Below, in pieces: positions 33,474 through 44,295 of a stretch of 64,000 bases of DNA. This DNA is from Trichaptum fuscoviolaceum (Eukaryota > Basidiomycota > Agaricomycetes > Hymenochaetales > Trichaptaceae), in NCBI GenBank assembly GCA_910574455.1, contig CAJSYZ010000007.1, positions 3,169,773 through 3,233,772 of the forward strand. Reading direction: 5' to 3'. The notes beneath the pieces are model-generated. The model saw nothing but the letters and a program-made list of their open reading frames with translations, was not told the origin of the DNA and did not search any database. The position numbers and the translations under genes are program-made. Within the stretch, counting starts at the first letter, position 1, and every line of letters starts with the position of its first letter.

Positions 33474-35440
33474 TTATGATATAGAATGCCGACGGCTTTC
33501 TTGCCGCACATCGGCAATATGAGATGCTTTGCCTTCGCTTTTGTTCCGGTTGAGCATACCGCACGGACTTCGGGAAGAGGATGCCTGTGTCCGACCATCG
33601 CCAGCATGCTCTTCGTATATGGAGATTTGAGTGTATCCCTCCCGCTCCAGAATCTCCTTCACGCGGCTTGCCGCTGCTTGCATGACTGACGAAGGTAGCG
33701 ATGATGAGCGCAGGATGTCCCCCTTTTCGATGTCACCTGCGTCGCTCCGCGCTCCTATCATATCACTCTCATTTCCCACCCAGCCCTGGAGCATGTTCGT
33801 GCACTCGGGCGTGACTTCTGAGCATAATGGTCCAGGGCCGATGCGGATGACGATCGATCGTCTCGATGTACAGGACGAGGAGGGAGGAGCTGTGCGCGGG
33901 AGACCTCTGGCATACGGCGAAGTCTCGGCCCATGCGTTTCCTTTCGCGCGGAGGTTGAGAAGCAGTCGGGACGAGAGGATGACCTAAAAGAAGTACTTTA
34001 TGAGCTGACAGACTACCAGTCACGTATTTGTGGCAATCTGTCCTCACGTCAATTCTATAAAAGTGAAGAGAAAAAGTAGTCTGTCAGTGTCGATAGGTGG
34101 TAGATGTAAGTGTTTTTGCATGAACATACACATGATTCGATGCCCAGTTGGCGCTGTTCCAAGAGGGATGAAACTACGGATAACCAGGTCACGTCAACGA
34201 TCATTTGGACGATAGAAATCATCCTGCTCACTACAAGCATGCTCAAGTTCATGATCTTTGCTATCATGATGAAACTTTATTTGCGAAGCTATTAGTTCCG
34301 AGTTGGTAAAGCGAATAGACACTCAGACCCACAGGAAGTATCTGGTGCCTTTGAGAAATTAGTCTCGACAACACATCACAGTCCACTTGGGAGACGAACC
34401 ATCAGTGAGCATGATATTGTGCAAAAGCGTCTTGGGATCCGATTTGCGGCGGAGCGCAAACGTCCGCTTGAAGGTATAAATGAAGATTACGACGTTGAAG
34501 ACGATGTTTGCAAACCATAAGAAGACTAGTCCTAAGAGGGGAAGGTGAGGAGGCGTTGATGCAGCATGGCCATTGATAATTACTTGTTGAGCTGCCGAGT
34601 TTTGACTGTTTGTCAGCGAACTGACCTGAAAAGAAGTATACCGCTCACTCCGAGTGGTGGAACGTCAGAATGCATCCCATGTTCAATTCCCGAAGTGGTC
34701 CATACGCCTTCAAATCTTTCGCGACGAACTTTGTAATAGCATTATCAGTGAACCGAGAATAGACGCGAAAAGGACATGTGAACCTACGACAGAAAGACCT
34801 AATTGCACGCAAAAGAGCGTGCCCACAAAGCCAACGGTTCCGTAACAGATATCTAGGCAATGCACCCTGTACAGTACTGTGGTCCGGAGAACCAAGAGGA
34901 CTGAAGAGGACGATCCTGTCAGCATTTTTAGCAATGCATAAGAAAGGTTCTATTACCGCCTATGATAGCCTCGCTCACTACAATGAGAATGGGCGGGATC
35001 GTGCGAAACGTATTTGTACAGAACTGTTAGTTTGTTAGACTTTTGGAGATGAAAGGAAATCATGGCAAATCAAATACGAACAGATTGCGATAGCTCGATG
35101 TTGCCGTAGATAGCTGCCCGAGTTTCAGTACAACTCCAAATGACTACATGGTATACTTGCATATTAAGGAGATGATGTAGAATATCGGCGGAAAATAACG
35201 ATTCTACCGAACACACATCAGTTTAAAACATCACACTTCTTTAGTCTGTAACCCACCATGTAGTAGAGACCGGCCACCCATGTCAACTTTCTCCTCCAAA
35301 CATACTCAATCTCATCATCCAGCGTCGAGATGATATCAAGTAGGAGTATCACTGACTTTCAAAGTAAGTTCAGTCACGCGCAAAGTGAATCATTATATCT
35401 CTTACCAACCGCAGCCGTAATATAATAGCGTGCCTCAATC
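33474..35440 (-). CDS. DUF6533-type seven-helix membrane protein (5' end incomplete)
   Basis: Fungal multi-helix membrane family common in mushrooms, function unknown. The first recognised exon gives IEARYYITAAV and joins to VILLLDIISTLDDEIEYVW, the hallmark DUF6533 motif of helix 1. Next are RRKLTWVAGLYYM and NRYFPPIFYIISLI. Then TIPPILIVVSEAIIG joined to SSSSVLLVLRTTVLYR, and TVGFVGTLFCVQLGLSVVG. Then FLWFANIVFNVVIFIYTFKR and RKSDPKTLLHNIMLTDG. The last exon has VILSSRLLLNLRAKGNAW and a soluble tail to the TAA at 33474. The start was not found. The LTR element begins 63 bp upstream of the first exon, so the missing 5' exon may lie beyond it or the gene may have been cut. Exon borders are tentative. 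Confidence 0.75.
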
Positions 35441-35497
35441 CTAGATGGCAGCCCTCAAAAAGTACCAAGGGTCGACTATCGATAAAGAACTCACGTA

Positions 35498-35502
35498 TTT
35501 TT
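35498..35502. repeat. 5 bp target site duplication, left
   Basis: TTTTT abuts the 5' LTR and matches 37071-37075. The T-run context makes it weak by itself. Confidence 0.5.
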
Positions 35503-35729
35503 TGTTGAGATACGGTGTTGTCGGGCGAGCTTGATCGCGATGGTCGGACGGTTTTGGCATATAGGAGTCACACAGTCACAGGGGTGACGGTAAAAGGTTT
35601 AGGAAAAGGGGGATTTATTGCTCCAGACCCGTGTATGTCTCGGACACGGGTGCGGTAATTTTGTATAAGTAAACTACTGTTCTGTCGAAAATACATTGTC
35701 GTTTTTACCCCGAAGTCCAGATTTCATTA
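35503..35729 (+). repeat. 5' LTR (227 bp)
   Basis: Begins TGTTGAGATACGG and ends GATTTCATTA. Same length and, as far as I can read, the same sequence as 36844-37070. The TA end is unusual; LTRs usually end CA, and a CA lies 3 bp inside. Confidence 0.9.
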
Positions 35730-35740
35730 GGTTATGAGCC
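35730..35740 (+). promoter_or_regulatory. Primer-binding site, initiator tRNA-Met half-molecule type
   Basis: GGTTATGAGCC directly follows the 5' LTR. It is complementary to GGCTCATAACC, the anticodon arm of initiator methionine tRNA. Copia elements are known to prime from such internal half-tRNAs. Confidence 0.75.
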
Positions 35741-35837
35741 TTGCGCTATAATCTGCAGTCAAAGACTTGAGAACGCACCACGGATATTACTGCTTTAGGG
35801 AAACACCCTGGGAACGTGACAATCTAGCTTATTTACT

Positions 35838-36710
35838 ATGTCTGACACCGAGAGCAATTCTGATAGCCGGACTGACGACAAGTGCCGGCTTGGTTCCAAA
35901 AACTATCTCGAGTGGGCCATGAGGATGAAGGCTAAGCTGATTCGGAAGGATCTATGGTCGGTTGTGCAACCGGGTGGGGATGATACGGCAGAGGAGACCC
36001 CAGTAGCGGCATCAGGGACTACGTCCGACGCAACAGCAGAGGGAACGACGGTCCCGGCGGTTAAACCAAAGAAGGATATGCGGTCGAAGAAGAAGATGGA
36101 ACAGGCACGGGCTTTGATGATTGACTATGTCACGAAGTCACAGCTCTCACATATGCGTGACGAGGACCCCCGGGTCATATGGATCAATATTAGAAGACAT
36201 CATCGAGCTTACGGCTTAGCGACGGAGATTGGCCTTAAAAGGAAGTTTCTCACGAGCCAGAAGAAGCCGTCACAGTCTATGCAGGACTGGATAACTACGA
36301 TAAGCGAGATCCGTTGGGAACTTGAGGAGTCGGGTGTGACCATTAATGATAAAGACGTCATTTTGGCGCTTACAATGGGCCTGGGCTTTAACTACGAGGC
36401 CTTCGTAGTGTCATTGGATGCGACACCGGCAGACCAGTTGACAATGGAGTACGTGATTCACCGGCTACTTAATGAGGAATCCAGGCGCGTGGACCGTGAC
36501 TCAGGGACAGGCAGGGACGAGGTGAAACAGGAATCGGCATTGAAGACAGGGCCCCGGCTATGCTGGATATGTGGGAAACCAGGACACTTCAAAGCCGAGT
36601 GCCCAGAGAACAAGGACGACGACGCAAAGAAGAAAGAAGCCGAGAAGCTCACGGAAAAGGCAAATGTGGCAACAACTGATCCCTATTATGGGAAGAATCT
36701 CGCGCTCTAA
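35838..36710 (+). CDS. Copia-type Gag polyprotein
   Basis: 290 residues, intact, ATG at 35838. The N-terminus has SKNYLEWAMRMKAKLIRKDL, the start of the Copia Gag (UBN2-type) domain. The middle has IWINIRRHHRAYG, FLTSQKKPSQSMQDWIT and AADQLTMEYVIHRLLNEESR-like capsid helices. A zinc knuckle CWICGKPGHFKAEC (CX2CX4HX4C) lies near residues 242-255. A lysine-rich tail follows. The protein would form the particle that packages element RNA. The ORF ends before any protease or polymerase sequence. Confidence 0.88.
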   Translation: MSDTESNSDSRTDDKCRLGSKNYLEWAMRMKAKLIRKDLWSVVQPGGDDTAEETPVAASGTTSDATAEGTTVPAVKPKKDMRSKKKMEQARALMIDYVTKSQLSHMRDEDPRVIWINIRRHHRAYGLATEIGLKRKFLTSQKKPSQSMQDWITTISEIRWELEESGVTINDKDVILALTMGLGFNYEAFVVSLDATPADQLTMEYVIHRLLNEESRRVDRDSGTGRDEVKQESALKTGPRLCWICGKPGHFKAECPENKDDDAKKKEAEKLTEKANVATTDPYYGKNLAL

Positions 36711-36833
36711 GGGCAGGGCCGTTGAAAGGGAGACCCGGGGAGGAGTGCGGTAATCCGGTTGAGGGGGAGCATTCTGGTTTAGGGTTTTGGGCCAGGAGGC
36801 CAGGTATATTTGGGTTTGTTCGCGATCTTCGCT

Positions 36834-36843
36834 CGAGGGGGAG
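36834..36843 (+). promoter_or_regulatory. Polypurine tract
   Basis: CGAGGGGGAG directly before the 3' LTR, the expected primer for plus-strand synthesis. Confidence 0.7.
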
Positions 36844-37070
36844 TGTTGAGATACGGTGTTGTCGGGCGAGCTTGATCGCGATGGTCGGACGGTTTTGGCA
36901 TATAGGAGTCACACAGTCACAGGGGTGACGGTAAAAGGTTTAGGAAAAGGGGGATTTATTGCTCCAGACCCGTGTATGTCTCGGACACGGGTGCGGTAAT
37001 TTTGTATAAGTAAACTACTGTTCTGTCGAAAATACATTGTCGTTTTTACCCCGAAGTCCAGATTTCATTA
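36844..37070 (+). repeat. 3' LTR (227 bp)
   Basis: Matches 35503-35729 with no difference seen. Confidence 0.9.
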
Positions 37071-37075
37071 TTTTT
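37071..37075. repeat. 5 bp target site duplication, right
   Basis: TTTTT after the 3' LTR, matching 35498-35502. Confidence 0.5.
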
Positions 37076-38209
37076 TGCCACTTCGACGAGAAGCGAATCT
37101 GAACAGAATCCTGAGCCATGGGTAGATTGTACACTGCCATGAGTGTGCCACGCATCACCAGATCCAGCATGCATTGAGATATTGAGATCCTGCCTAGAGT
37201 GATTTCCCCAAGGGTGCAACGCATGACCACCTAATTCACCTGAAAGTCTTCTAAAGCAGGCGGCCAGCGCCATTCTTGCTCCCAGCTTCCCTGTTATGTC
37301 TAAGAGATGTTGGAAGTCCCTTGGTGGTGGGGCACACACCTGCAGGCAGCCGGAGAAGCAGACAGTGGTCAACTAATTTTCATTGGTCTTATACGACGAC
37401 GCGATGGGTCGATAGTTGTCCGTCGATATGGCCGCTTATGCAGGAGAGATGAGCTTGGCCGCATGGGGTCGGAAATCCAATTGCAGTCTGCGTCACATTC
37501 GAAAGAACAGATGTGCTTACTAGGTAGGCTAGATGAACGAGAAGCTTTGACGACGCGCTGTGCCAGTACTGACCATCTGATAGGCGCCCGTCACCGTCAC
37601 CTCACGATGGGCACAGCAGGCAAAAACCATCATTGCGTATCGTTCCGCGACCTCCAGAAGAAAAGATCAGTTGTTCACTATTTCCGGCTGTTGATTGGGG
37701 CGTATCTAGTAACGGTCCAGACCGAAGTAGAGCGATTGGAATATTTGTGATTTATTTTGCAAGCCAATGCCACGCCGCAGGATCTTCTATGGTCGTCACT
37801 TAGCGATGGCAAGATATTTCTGTTCGAGAAACGGAAGAGCTTCTGTAAACGTCAAGGACATTGACACCCAGAATGAGTAGCAACATGCTATGATGCAGAT
37901 GTTATTGAACCAATCGTTGATTCGAATAGCTTATAGCAGAATCAAGGAGCTTAGACATCCGTATCGGTGCTAAAATAACAGTGTGGGCAATGTTTGAATT
38001 GAAGCCCGTACGTATGCAAATAACCAGTTCCGGTGTGTGAAATTGTTCCTCTTGAAATCTAGAAATTGGGTGGGTAGAGTTGAGCACGAGTATCGCATTA
38101 CAGCTGTGCTTCCCTGCAATTGTGTGCTGTCCCAAAGGTTATTTTCTGACTGTAAATCAGTTTCAACAGCAAGATGGACTGATTGATTACAAGGTGCAGC
38201 TGATATTCT
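37076..38209. other. No gene resolved
   Basis: A minus-strand piece near 37080-37130 reads MAQDSVQIRFSSKWQKY before a GTGAGT that is reformed when the LTR element is removed. It might be a 5' exon of the DUF6533 gene, but its reading phase does not fit the next exon I assigned. The remainder shows only short frames. Confidence 0.35.
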
Positions 38210-39356
38210 TTATACCGGGAGCACGCCTGCTTCCTTTAGCTTCGCCACCAATTGATCAACATTTTCAACCTGTGCAATATGAGGATTAGCGTTCAGAGCT
38301 GCTTGATCAATCATTCAGCTGGAAACACATGCCTTCCCTCCTCCTACACGCTTAGGTGGTTCAGTCACACGGATGGTTTCCAGCCGGGGAGTGAGGTCTA
38401 CACCTAGCGCTGCAGGGGCAAGCTTTTCAATAGGCTTTTTCTTGGCCTTCATAATGTTTGGTAAGGAGGCGTATCGTGGTTCTGATAAATAAGCATTAGA
38501 GCTCATGTATCCGTACAATTCCAGCAAACAGGTAAATACCATTCAGTCTACGGAAGGGGCGGTCAGTTCACGTTGGAGTTATGTGAGGTTATCAGCAAGT
38601 GCGCACCGTAAGTCTGTTGTAACAATCAGGGGCAGCTTGCACTTTAGCACTTGCAGACCGCCATCTATCTCGCGCGTCACGGTGGCCTCTTTCTCGGCTT
38701 CGTTCACTTCCAGCTTACTCGCAAACGTCGCCTGTGACCAGTCTAATAAGCCGGCGAGGATCTGACCCGTCTGACCTGCATCATCGTCGATGGCTTGCTT
38801 TCCCATGATCACCAAGTCCACACCGCCGGCATTCTTCTCCTTCTCGATGACTGCCTGGATGGCCTTCGCGACACCTAAAGGCTCCGGTGGGGGTGAGGAG
38901 TCCGGGATCTCGACATGGATGGCAGAATCGGCACCCATAGCTAGGGCAGTGCGCAAAGTGTCGACGGACTTTGGAGGGCCAATGGTGAGGACTTTGATGG
39001 ACTTGACTTGGTCCTTCAACCGTTCACGCAGACGGACAGCTTCTTCTACGGCTGTGCGCTGCAATTCAGGATGATATGTTTGGTCGTCGTTTGACCATGA
39101 AACGCACCTATCTCGTCAAATGGATTCTGCGTAGTATTGCTGATAAGGCAAAGAGCGCATTTGACACAGTGAAAGACTGACCATCGAGTGCTTAACATTT
39201 AGGTCCACCCCGGTCTGCTGTGGGTTAACTCGGATCTTCACTGCATAATCTACACATCTGCGAAAGTCATTAAAAGAGTTCAAGTCTGATGACATTTGCT
39301 ATTTACCTCTTTACTGGAACTAAGATGTTCAAAAGACGAACTGCCGAAGGCCTCAT
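38210..39356 (-). CDS. Electron transfer flavoprotein beta subunit
   Basis: Beta subunit of the mitochondrial matrix ETF, which carries electrons from acyl-CoA dehydrogenases to ETF-ubiquinone oxidoreductase. The start, MRPSAVRLLNILVPVKR, lacks a long presequence, as is usual for this subunit. Next exons give VDYAVKIRVNP, NVKHSMNPFDEIAVEEAVRL, VLTIGPPKSVDTLRTALAMG and VDLVIMGKQAIDDDAGQTGQ, the AMP-binding region. Then LAGLLDWSQATFASKLEV, GLQVLKCKLPLIVTTDLR, and EPRYASLPNIMKAKKKPIEK with the conserved signature around the methylated lysines. The last exon reads VENVDQLVAKLKEAGVLPV and stops at 38210. Full length, ~255 residues, all blocks present. Confidence 0.93.
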
Positions 39357-39494
39357 TTTGGTAGAAAGAATAAAGGAAAGACATTCGGTTCCATATGATG
39401 TTCGGCAATAATCACATTCTCGAGTGTCTGACTAAGCAACTCCTGCGGCCTGCTTCAAGTTGCGATCCGAGGATCTTTTTATCGTCCATACGCA
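39357..39494. promoter_or_regulatory. Shared divergent promoter, 138 bp
   Basis: The ETF beta gene and the small basic-protein gene start from opposite sides of this short gap, so they must share or overlap control sequences. Confidence 0.6.
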
Positions 39495-39871
39495 ATGGGT
39501 CGAAGCGCAAAATTGCACAAACGCTTGGTAGGTGTCGCTTTGTTTATGTATTTCTTCGCAAGAGCCATACGTTGATACCCTTCTTGTATAATAACTCAAA
39601 ACAGAAAAAAACTGCATCCTCACTCTCAGAAGCACCCAAAGCCTCCACACGTCCTGCTTCAGCTTCAGCAAACAAACCTTCGGCTACATCGACATCCGCC
39701 TCCGCGGCTGCCGCGTCTGCAAAGAAACGAGGTTTGAAAGCCAAAGCCGTGTCGACGAAGCGAGGGCCGGGGCAGGAAGGACATGTGCTGGGCGGCGCAG
39801 ACTATGTTAATTTGATGATGGGGAGTCGGAAGAGAGCCAAAGAGGAGGCGATGAAGCTGCCTGTTGACTGA
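39495..39871 (+). CDS. Small basic protein, probably nucleolar
   Basis: Exon 1 gives MGRSAKLHKRL, then an intron from GTAGGT to AACAG, then KKTASSLSEAPKASTRPASA. An Ala/Ser-rich stretch follows, then KKRGLKAKAVSTKRGPGQEG and VLGGADYVNLMMGSRKRAKE. About 100 residues. The basic MGRSAK start is typical of small fungal proteins linked to ribosome assembly, but I cannot assign a family with confidence. Divergent from ETF beta. Confidence 0.65.
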
Positions 39872-40336
39872 TAGTTTTAGCCGAGAGCCTGGTGAGGCTG
39901 TTTGTTTTCACTCTGAGTTGAGAGCACTACTGACGTTAACTGAACCAGTTGTAAAAGAGCCTGGCGGTCTATCATATTATCGACTGCAGGCCGAGACATC
40001 TTCTCGATGTCCCTCGTTCACCACAGGCGAGCTCACTGACACTTTCACGGCTGTCCGATGCTTCCGAGCACCCGGCCGAAGCTTAGAGTCATCTGCTGTT
40101 TGTCATTGCACCGTTCAGCGACGATGATGTGTCAGGCCGCAGTAGCAGGTCGGGTGACTTGGACAGGACAGGACAATGATAGGATATAGCGATGGCGGGC
40201 TGTTTCGGTTGATATGTGTTGGAGAGGGAGAGTGATATTTTTAACATCTGAGACGTTGCGCTCAGGCCGTCATGTATATGTCCATTACTTTCATTAAATA
40301 AAAGCACACCTGCCGCCCACAACAAGTAACATTCGC

Positions 40337-40819
40337 CTAGCAACCCTTCCAAGCTCCAACCATCTTCTTCTCTTCTTCAGCCTTCCGTTCTGCAATTGAG
40401 GCTAGAATTGCCTCTTGATCAACATTTATATTTGAGCCGGACGAAAGGGGATCGGGAGTTGTCTTATCCTAAATCACAGTCCGCATTCCTTGCTGGTCTT
40501 GAACTTTGACCGGTTTCCATACATCTACACGACCCCGACGCTTCAGCGGCCTCACCCATACCACCATGTCCTCATCATCAGATCCGTCGGTGACGGACTC
40601 CTTATCCACTTCGCCATACTTTACGACCGCCTTACCATCGCCCACCACTGGTGATAGCAGCAGCAACAACAACAACAATACCAACAATGGCATCACTGCC
40701 TCATCTTCATTATACCTGTTAGCTTCATATCCTACTACTCTCCCCTCATCTTTTCTCTTCTTTCTTTGAGGGGGCCCAGGGCGTTCATCACGTTCCGACA
40801 TTCCCCCCGGTGCTTGCAT
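40337..40819 (-). CDS. Small charged protein, unknown
   Basis: Exon 1 starts MQAPGGMSERDERPGPPQRK, then GRVVGYEANRYNEDEA. A run of leucines comes from a trinucleotide repeat near 40660-40690. An acidic DGSDDEDMVVWVRPLKRRGR follows. An in-frame TAG at about 40469 is avoided if a 60 nt intron (GTAGAT to TTTAG) is removed. This gives DKTTPDPLSSGSNINVDQEA, AILASIAERKAEEEKKMV and a stop. About 140 residues. No family recognised. The poly-leucine run is unlikely to be a membrane helix because charged stretches flank it on both sides. Confidence 0.5.
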
Positions 40820-41017
40820 TGCGTGACATCCCCTACTGATCGGGTTCTTTACTTCATAGCGGCAGCTGTCTTTTACTCCTTATCTCTTCTCTGCCTTATA
40901 CTGCACTGCGCAGCTGCTCCTGGGTATGATGTTAGCGCATGCACTCGCGCATCTCCTCAACCCCACCTAACAATTTCATTTGCCAATCTGTTATTTTTGT
41001 ACTCCTGACGAACCATA

Positions 41018-42270
41018 ATGACCTCCTCCTTCTTTGTCAACAGCTTCACCTTCCTCGCCACGCTCCTTCTATTGCTCGCCGTCTCCTGCGCGATTGTCAT
41101 CCGGTCGCTCATTCTACGCAGACGCTTCCGCCGTCGGGTCCAGGAGGCCCTTGCGAATGGCGTTGTCCTCCCGCCCCCGCCCGGTGGGTTTGCAGGCGCC
41201 ATGGGCTTCGGGGGGAGAGTGCGTCGCGACTTTGGCGAGAAGCCGACTATGTGGGATCGTTGGCTCGCGCCGCCGCATGAGCAAGACTTTGCGCTTGGGG
41301 ATGAGAAGAATGGGGGAAAGGGTGTAGGGAAGAAGTGGAATGACATCATGGTGAGCTTTCCGTCTCACCCAGAGGGTTATTTTCTCTTTCTCCAGAACGT
41401 ATGTATTTAAAAGAGGCGATCTTGAGCGGACCCGGTCAGTTTCCTGTTGACGTTGTGAGGATGTTCTGTTCTCTTTGGGAGCTTGTCCTGTTCGAGAACA
41501 GTGACGATTGCGACGATTGGCGGGTGGTACGGGGTTTCCTATGTTTGACGCCTCATAAGGATAATATTCCTTCGCTGGTTGGTACGCGATCGATTGTGGT
41601 TGCTTCGGGCCTTCATTGTGGATCTTGGATTGCTTCTGGCGTACAATTGCGGCCGTCTACGTTCAGTAATTACATTCACGCACTATACTAATATCTTGTC
41701 TTACAGCCCGTATCAGCGAAGATCATCTCAGATAAACTAACAGGCAACGGCCAGCCCATATCGGATGTGCCTTCGGGAGGAAGGCCGTCTGTCTTACGCA
41801 GTCTTTCAGGCGCAGGCGCAGACCTTCGCAGCGGGTCTGGGCAGCTTGTCGAACGTGTTCGGCGCTGGCCCTTCTTCCACCGGATAACATCTGCGTCTGC
41901 AGAGGTCCCAGTAAATGCCGCCGACCCGACGTTCCAACCTTCTTCATCTAACCCATCCGAAACAAATACCTCGTCAGCGCCAGAAGCCGTACCACCGGCA
42001 CACGAGGCCGCCCTCATGCAGCTCTCAGTATTAATTGCCATGCCTTCGCGTTTCCAGCCGCGCTCCTGGGATCCACAGCGGACCTCCTTACTCAAGAAGA
42101 GCGGACAGGAACGGACAGGTGTCTCGGACGCGAGCAGCAGCACCCATGAAGGGGAGGACGACCTTCCTGAAGTTGTGTTCGGCGTTGCGGAGGTTCCATG
42201 GAAGGTGTATGAATCACCTTCGTCGGGGATGCAGAATAATCAGCAAGGGGCAGGTCGTGGACATTCATGA
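41018..42270 (+). CDS. Membrane-anchored protein, unknown
   Basis: Exon 1 (41018-41350) starts MTSSFFVNSFTFLATLLLLL and continues AVSCAIVIRSLILRRRFRRR, one N-terminal membrane helix with a basic stop. Then a Gly/Pro stretch and PTMWDRWLAPPHEQDF. Exon 2 from 41707 reads PVSAKIISDKLTGNGQ, then a long Ser/Pro region, ALMQLSVLIAMPSRFQPR and LPEVVFGVAEVPWK near the end. These last two short motifs look conserved in mushroom proteins, but I know no function. The 356 bp gap between exons is long for this window and may hide a further exon. About 298 residues as modelled. Confidence 0.7.
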
Positions 42271-42279
42271 TTCGAAAAA

Positions 42280-44200
42280 GGTCTGTTTGATTTTGGTGTA
42301 AACTAATGAAGATTTATGTACGCCCTCTCCGTTCCGGACATTGACCAATCTTCGCCATACATGTAAAGCCTCTTGAATCGTGAAGTGTAATTGTGCAACT
42401 GTGATATTTGTCTTTTAATACACGAGGGCAAAAAGACTGAAGGGCCGTTTGTCCACTTCATTGTAAAGACATTGAGGTAAAATAACGACACTCTTTCTAT
42501 GTTAAGTAGACTTCTAGTTTTCTTGAGTGGCAATAATATATTATTCGAACTAGAACAATCGTTTGTAAGTTACGAAACTAGAGTACTCCTAGCATGCAAT
42601 GATCTGTTGTAACTTCCCATAAGTTTAACATAAACACAGCATATTGTTAGAGTAACTCAATTATTACTGTAACTCCCATACAAGTTTCGGAGGACTGGCA
42701 CCCCAGCTCCTTCGCACCACGACTCTCCTTTCTTCAATCGTTACCCCGTCCGTTTGCGAGCGTAGTTGCGATCGTAGACAGAGGCTTGTCACCAGAGCGG
42801 GCCACAACAGGGCACAGTGGCAGTGACGGGCAAGACATTGCACTTGCTTTTTCGACCATGGCGACACTCCAACAAAAATTCTGACAGACAGCACAGAATT
42901 CTTCTGTCTTGCAGACGTGGGCAACGAAACAAGTACAGAAGCTATCAATGACTTTCAGGCCAGTCGGATAGAGAGCGCCTGGAATCCAGTGGAAGCCAGG
43001 ATGGTTGACGCCCTGTTGCCAGATGACTTTCTGGGAGACAAATGTTACCAGCATCACCAGAGAGACTTTACCGAATGTTCTAGCCAGAGGCTGACGGTGA
43101 TGGTACGTTGTCGTCTCGGTCAAGTCCAAATGATAGAGAAAGTCGGGTAAGTTGCCAACGTGCACTGGAGTGTGGAAATCACGATTATTAACTGAAGCTA
43201 TGAACAAGGCTCGACTTCTACCACGAGTTGGTGCTATAAATGCCTTGGATGTCATTACGGAATATCTGGACCAGTCATTTACCGTTAAACAATGCACCTG
43301 ACGGACCAAGGACGAACTTTGTTTGGCAATAACGGCGAGCAGACATAACCTTACGGAGGAGCAGGGAAAGAAGGACACGCTCACTGCTGAGAAACTGCAT
43401 CAAGTAAGTGCGACTAAGACGAGCGAAGAAGAAGAAGAAGAAACAGTATGTAAGGCACACATCAGTCAAGGATGTGACGCAGCGGCAAGGTCAGGCTCAG
43501 GCGTGAGTGAGCTTACATGTAATCTTGCAGATCGAAATTCGTCTGCATGCAAGCTGATTGATCATTGCAGTCTACCCGTAGTCAACAACATCCAACGCTT
43601 CCTTCCCTTAAGAGACTCCGAAAGCAACGTATACGTACATGGTGGCCTAGTTCACTCTTACCAGCGGCAGGCGCGACAGAAAGCGACGGCAATACATGCC
43701 CCGGTAGCAAAAATCTCAGCATGCCTGTAGCCCAGCAAGCGGGGTAGAATATACAGCAGCACTGGTAAACGCTCACTTTCCTCAACGTTGGCTTAATTAA
43801 TGCACTCGCTGCTTCGAGTCAAAGCCCGCTTATCTCTGTCTAGAACAGCGCATCTTCGAGGCTGGTGTCGTTCGTCGCACACTATCTGGTCTCTTGCTTG
43901 GTCACATTGCTATTATGCTAGTCTTGCTGGCTGCTGAAGTTGGTGGCTGGAGCGATAGCTTGACTGCTCTGTGGGATGCACCTCAGATCTGCGCAGTGAT
44001 AATTAAGCTTTCGTTCTTCCGGGAGCAACTTGAGGTTCGTGAATGAGTTACCTCCGTGAATTGACATTACATGATAGATAACATTCAGTCTACGCCAGCG
44101 ACGAACGGTTTCTACACCATTTCCCAGCCATAGCGATCCACAGCGCGCAAGAAGACTCCGTTCTGTATCGCACGCTACTTACTCATTTGAAGTCTGACTG
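42280..44200. other. No complete gene; one protein-like fragment
   Basis: AT-rich to 42660. At 43800-44046 an open stretch without a clear ATG reads FEAGVVRRTLSGLLLGHIAI and LAAEVGGW, a likely membrane helix, ending in TGA. It could be the last exon of a lost gene. Minus-strand frame 42734-43384 is open for 216 codons but looks like chance. Confidence 0.35.
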
Positions 44201-44269
44201 CGTTAGCCGCTTTTCACTCTCACAATCACACAGACAATACGCGGTGGTGGGTTTGGTTTCTTTGTCCCC

Positions 44270-44295
44270 GCAAAAAAAAAAAAAAAAAAAAAAAG
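44270..44295 (+). repeat. Poly-A tract
   Basis: About 23 adenines. The same place in copy A (near 24570) has a shorter run of the complement. It shows expansion in this copy. Confidence 0.75.

Larger units (their letters stand above)
35503..37070 (+). mobile_element. Compact gag-only LTR element (Copia-type, TR-GAG-like)
   Basis: A complete 1,568 bp element with two 227 bp LTRs, a primer-binding site, one intact gag ORF and a polypurine tract before the 3' LTR. Protease, integrase, reverse transcriptase and RNase H are all absent: only ~130 bp lie between the gag stop and the 3' LTR. It must borrow enzymes from a full-length relative. The LTRs are identical by eye, so insertion was very recent. 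It lies next to the DUF6533 gene on the opposite strand. Confidence 0.9.

Noticed and set aside
40640..40700. Poly-leucine run as a membrane helix
   Set aside because: It is encoded by a trinucleotide repeat and flanked by strongly charged sequence; better explained as repeat expansion.
42734..43384. 216-codon minus-strand frame
   Set aside because: No recognisable motif, no splice context, and the plus strand is also open in places; treated as chance.
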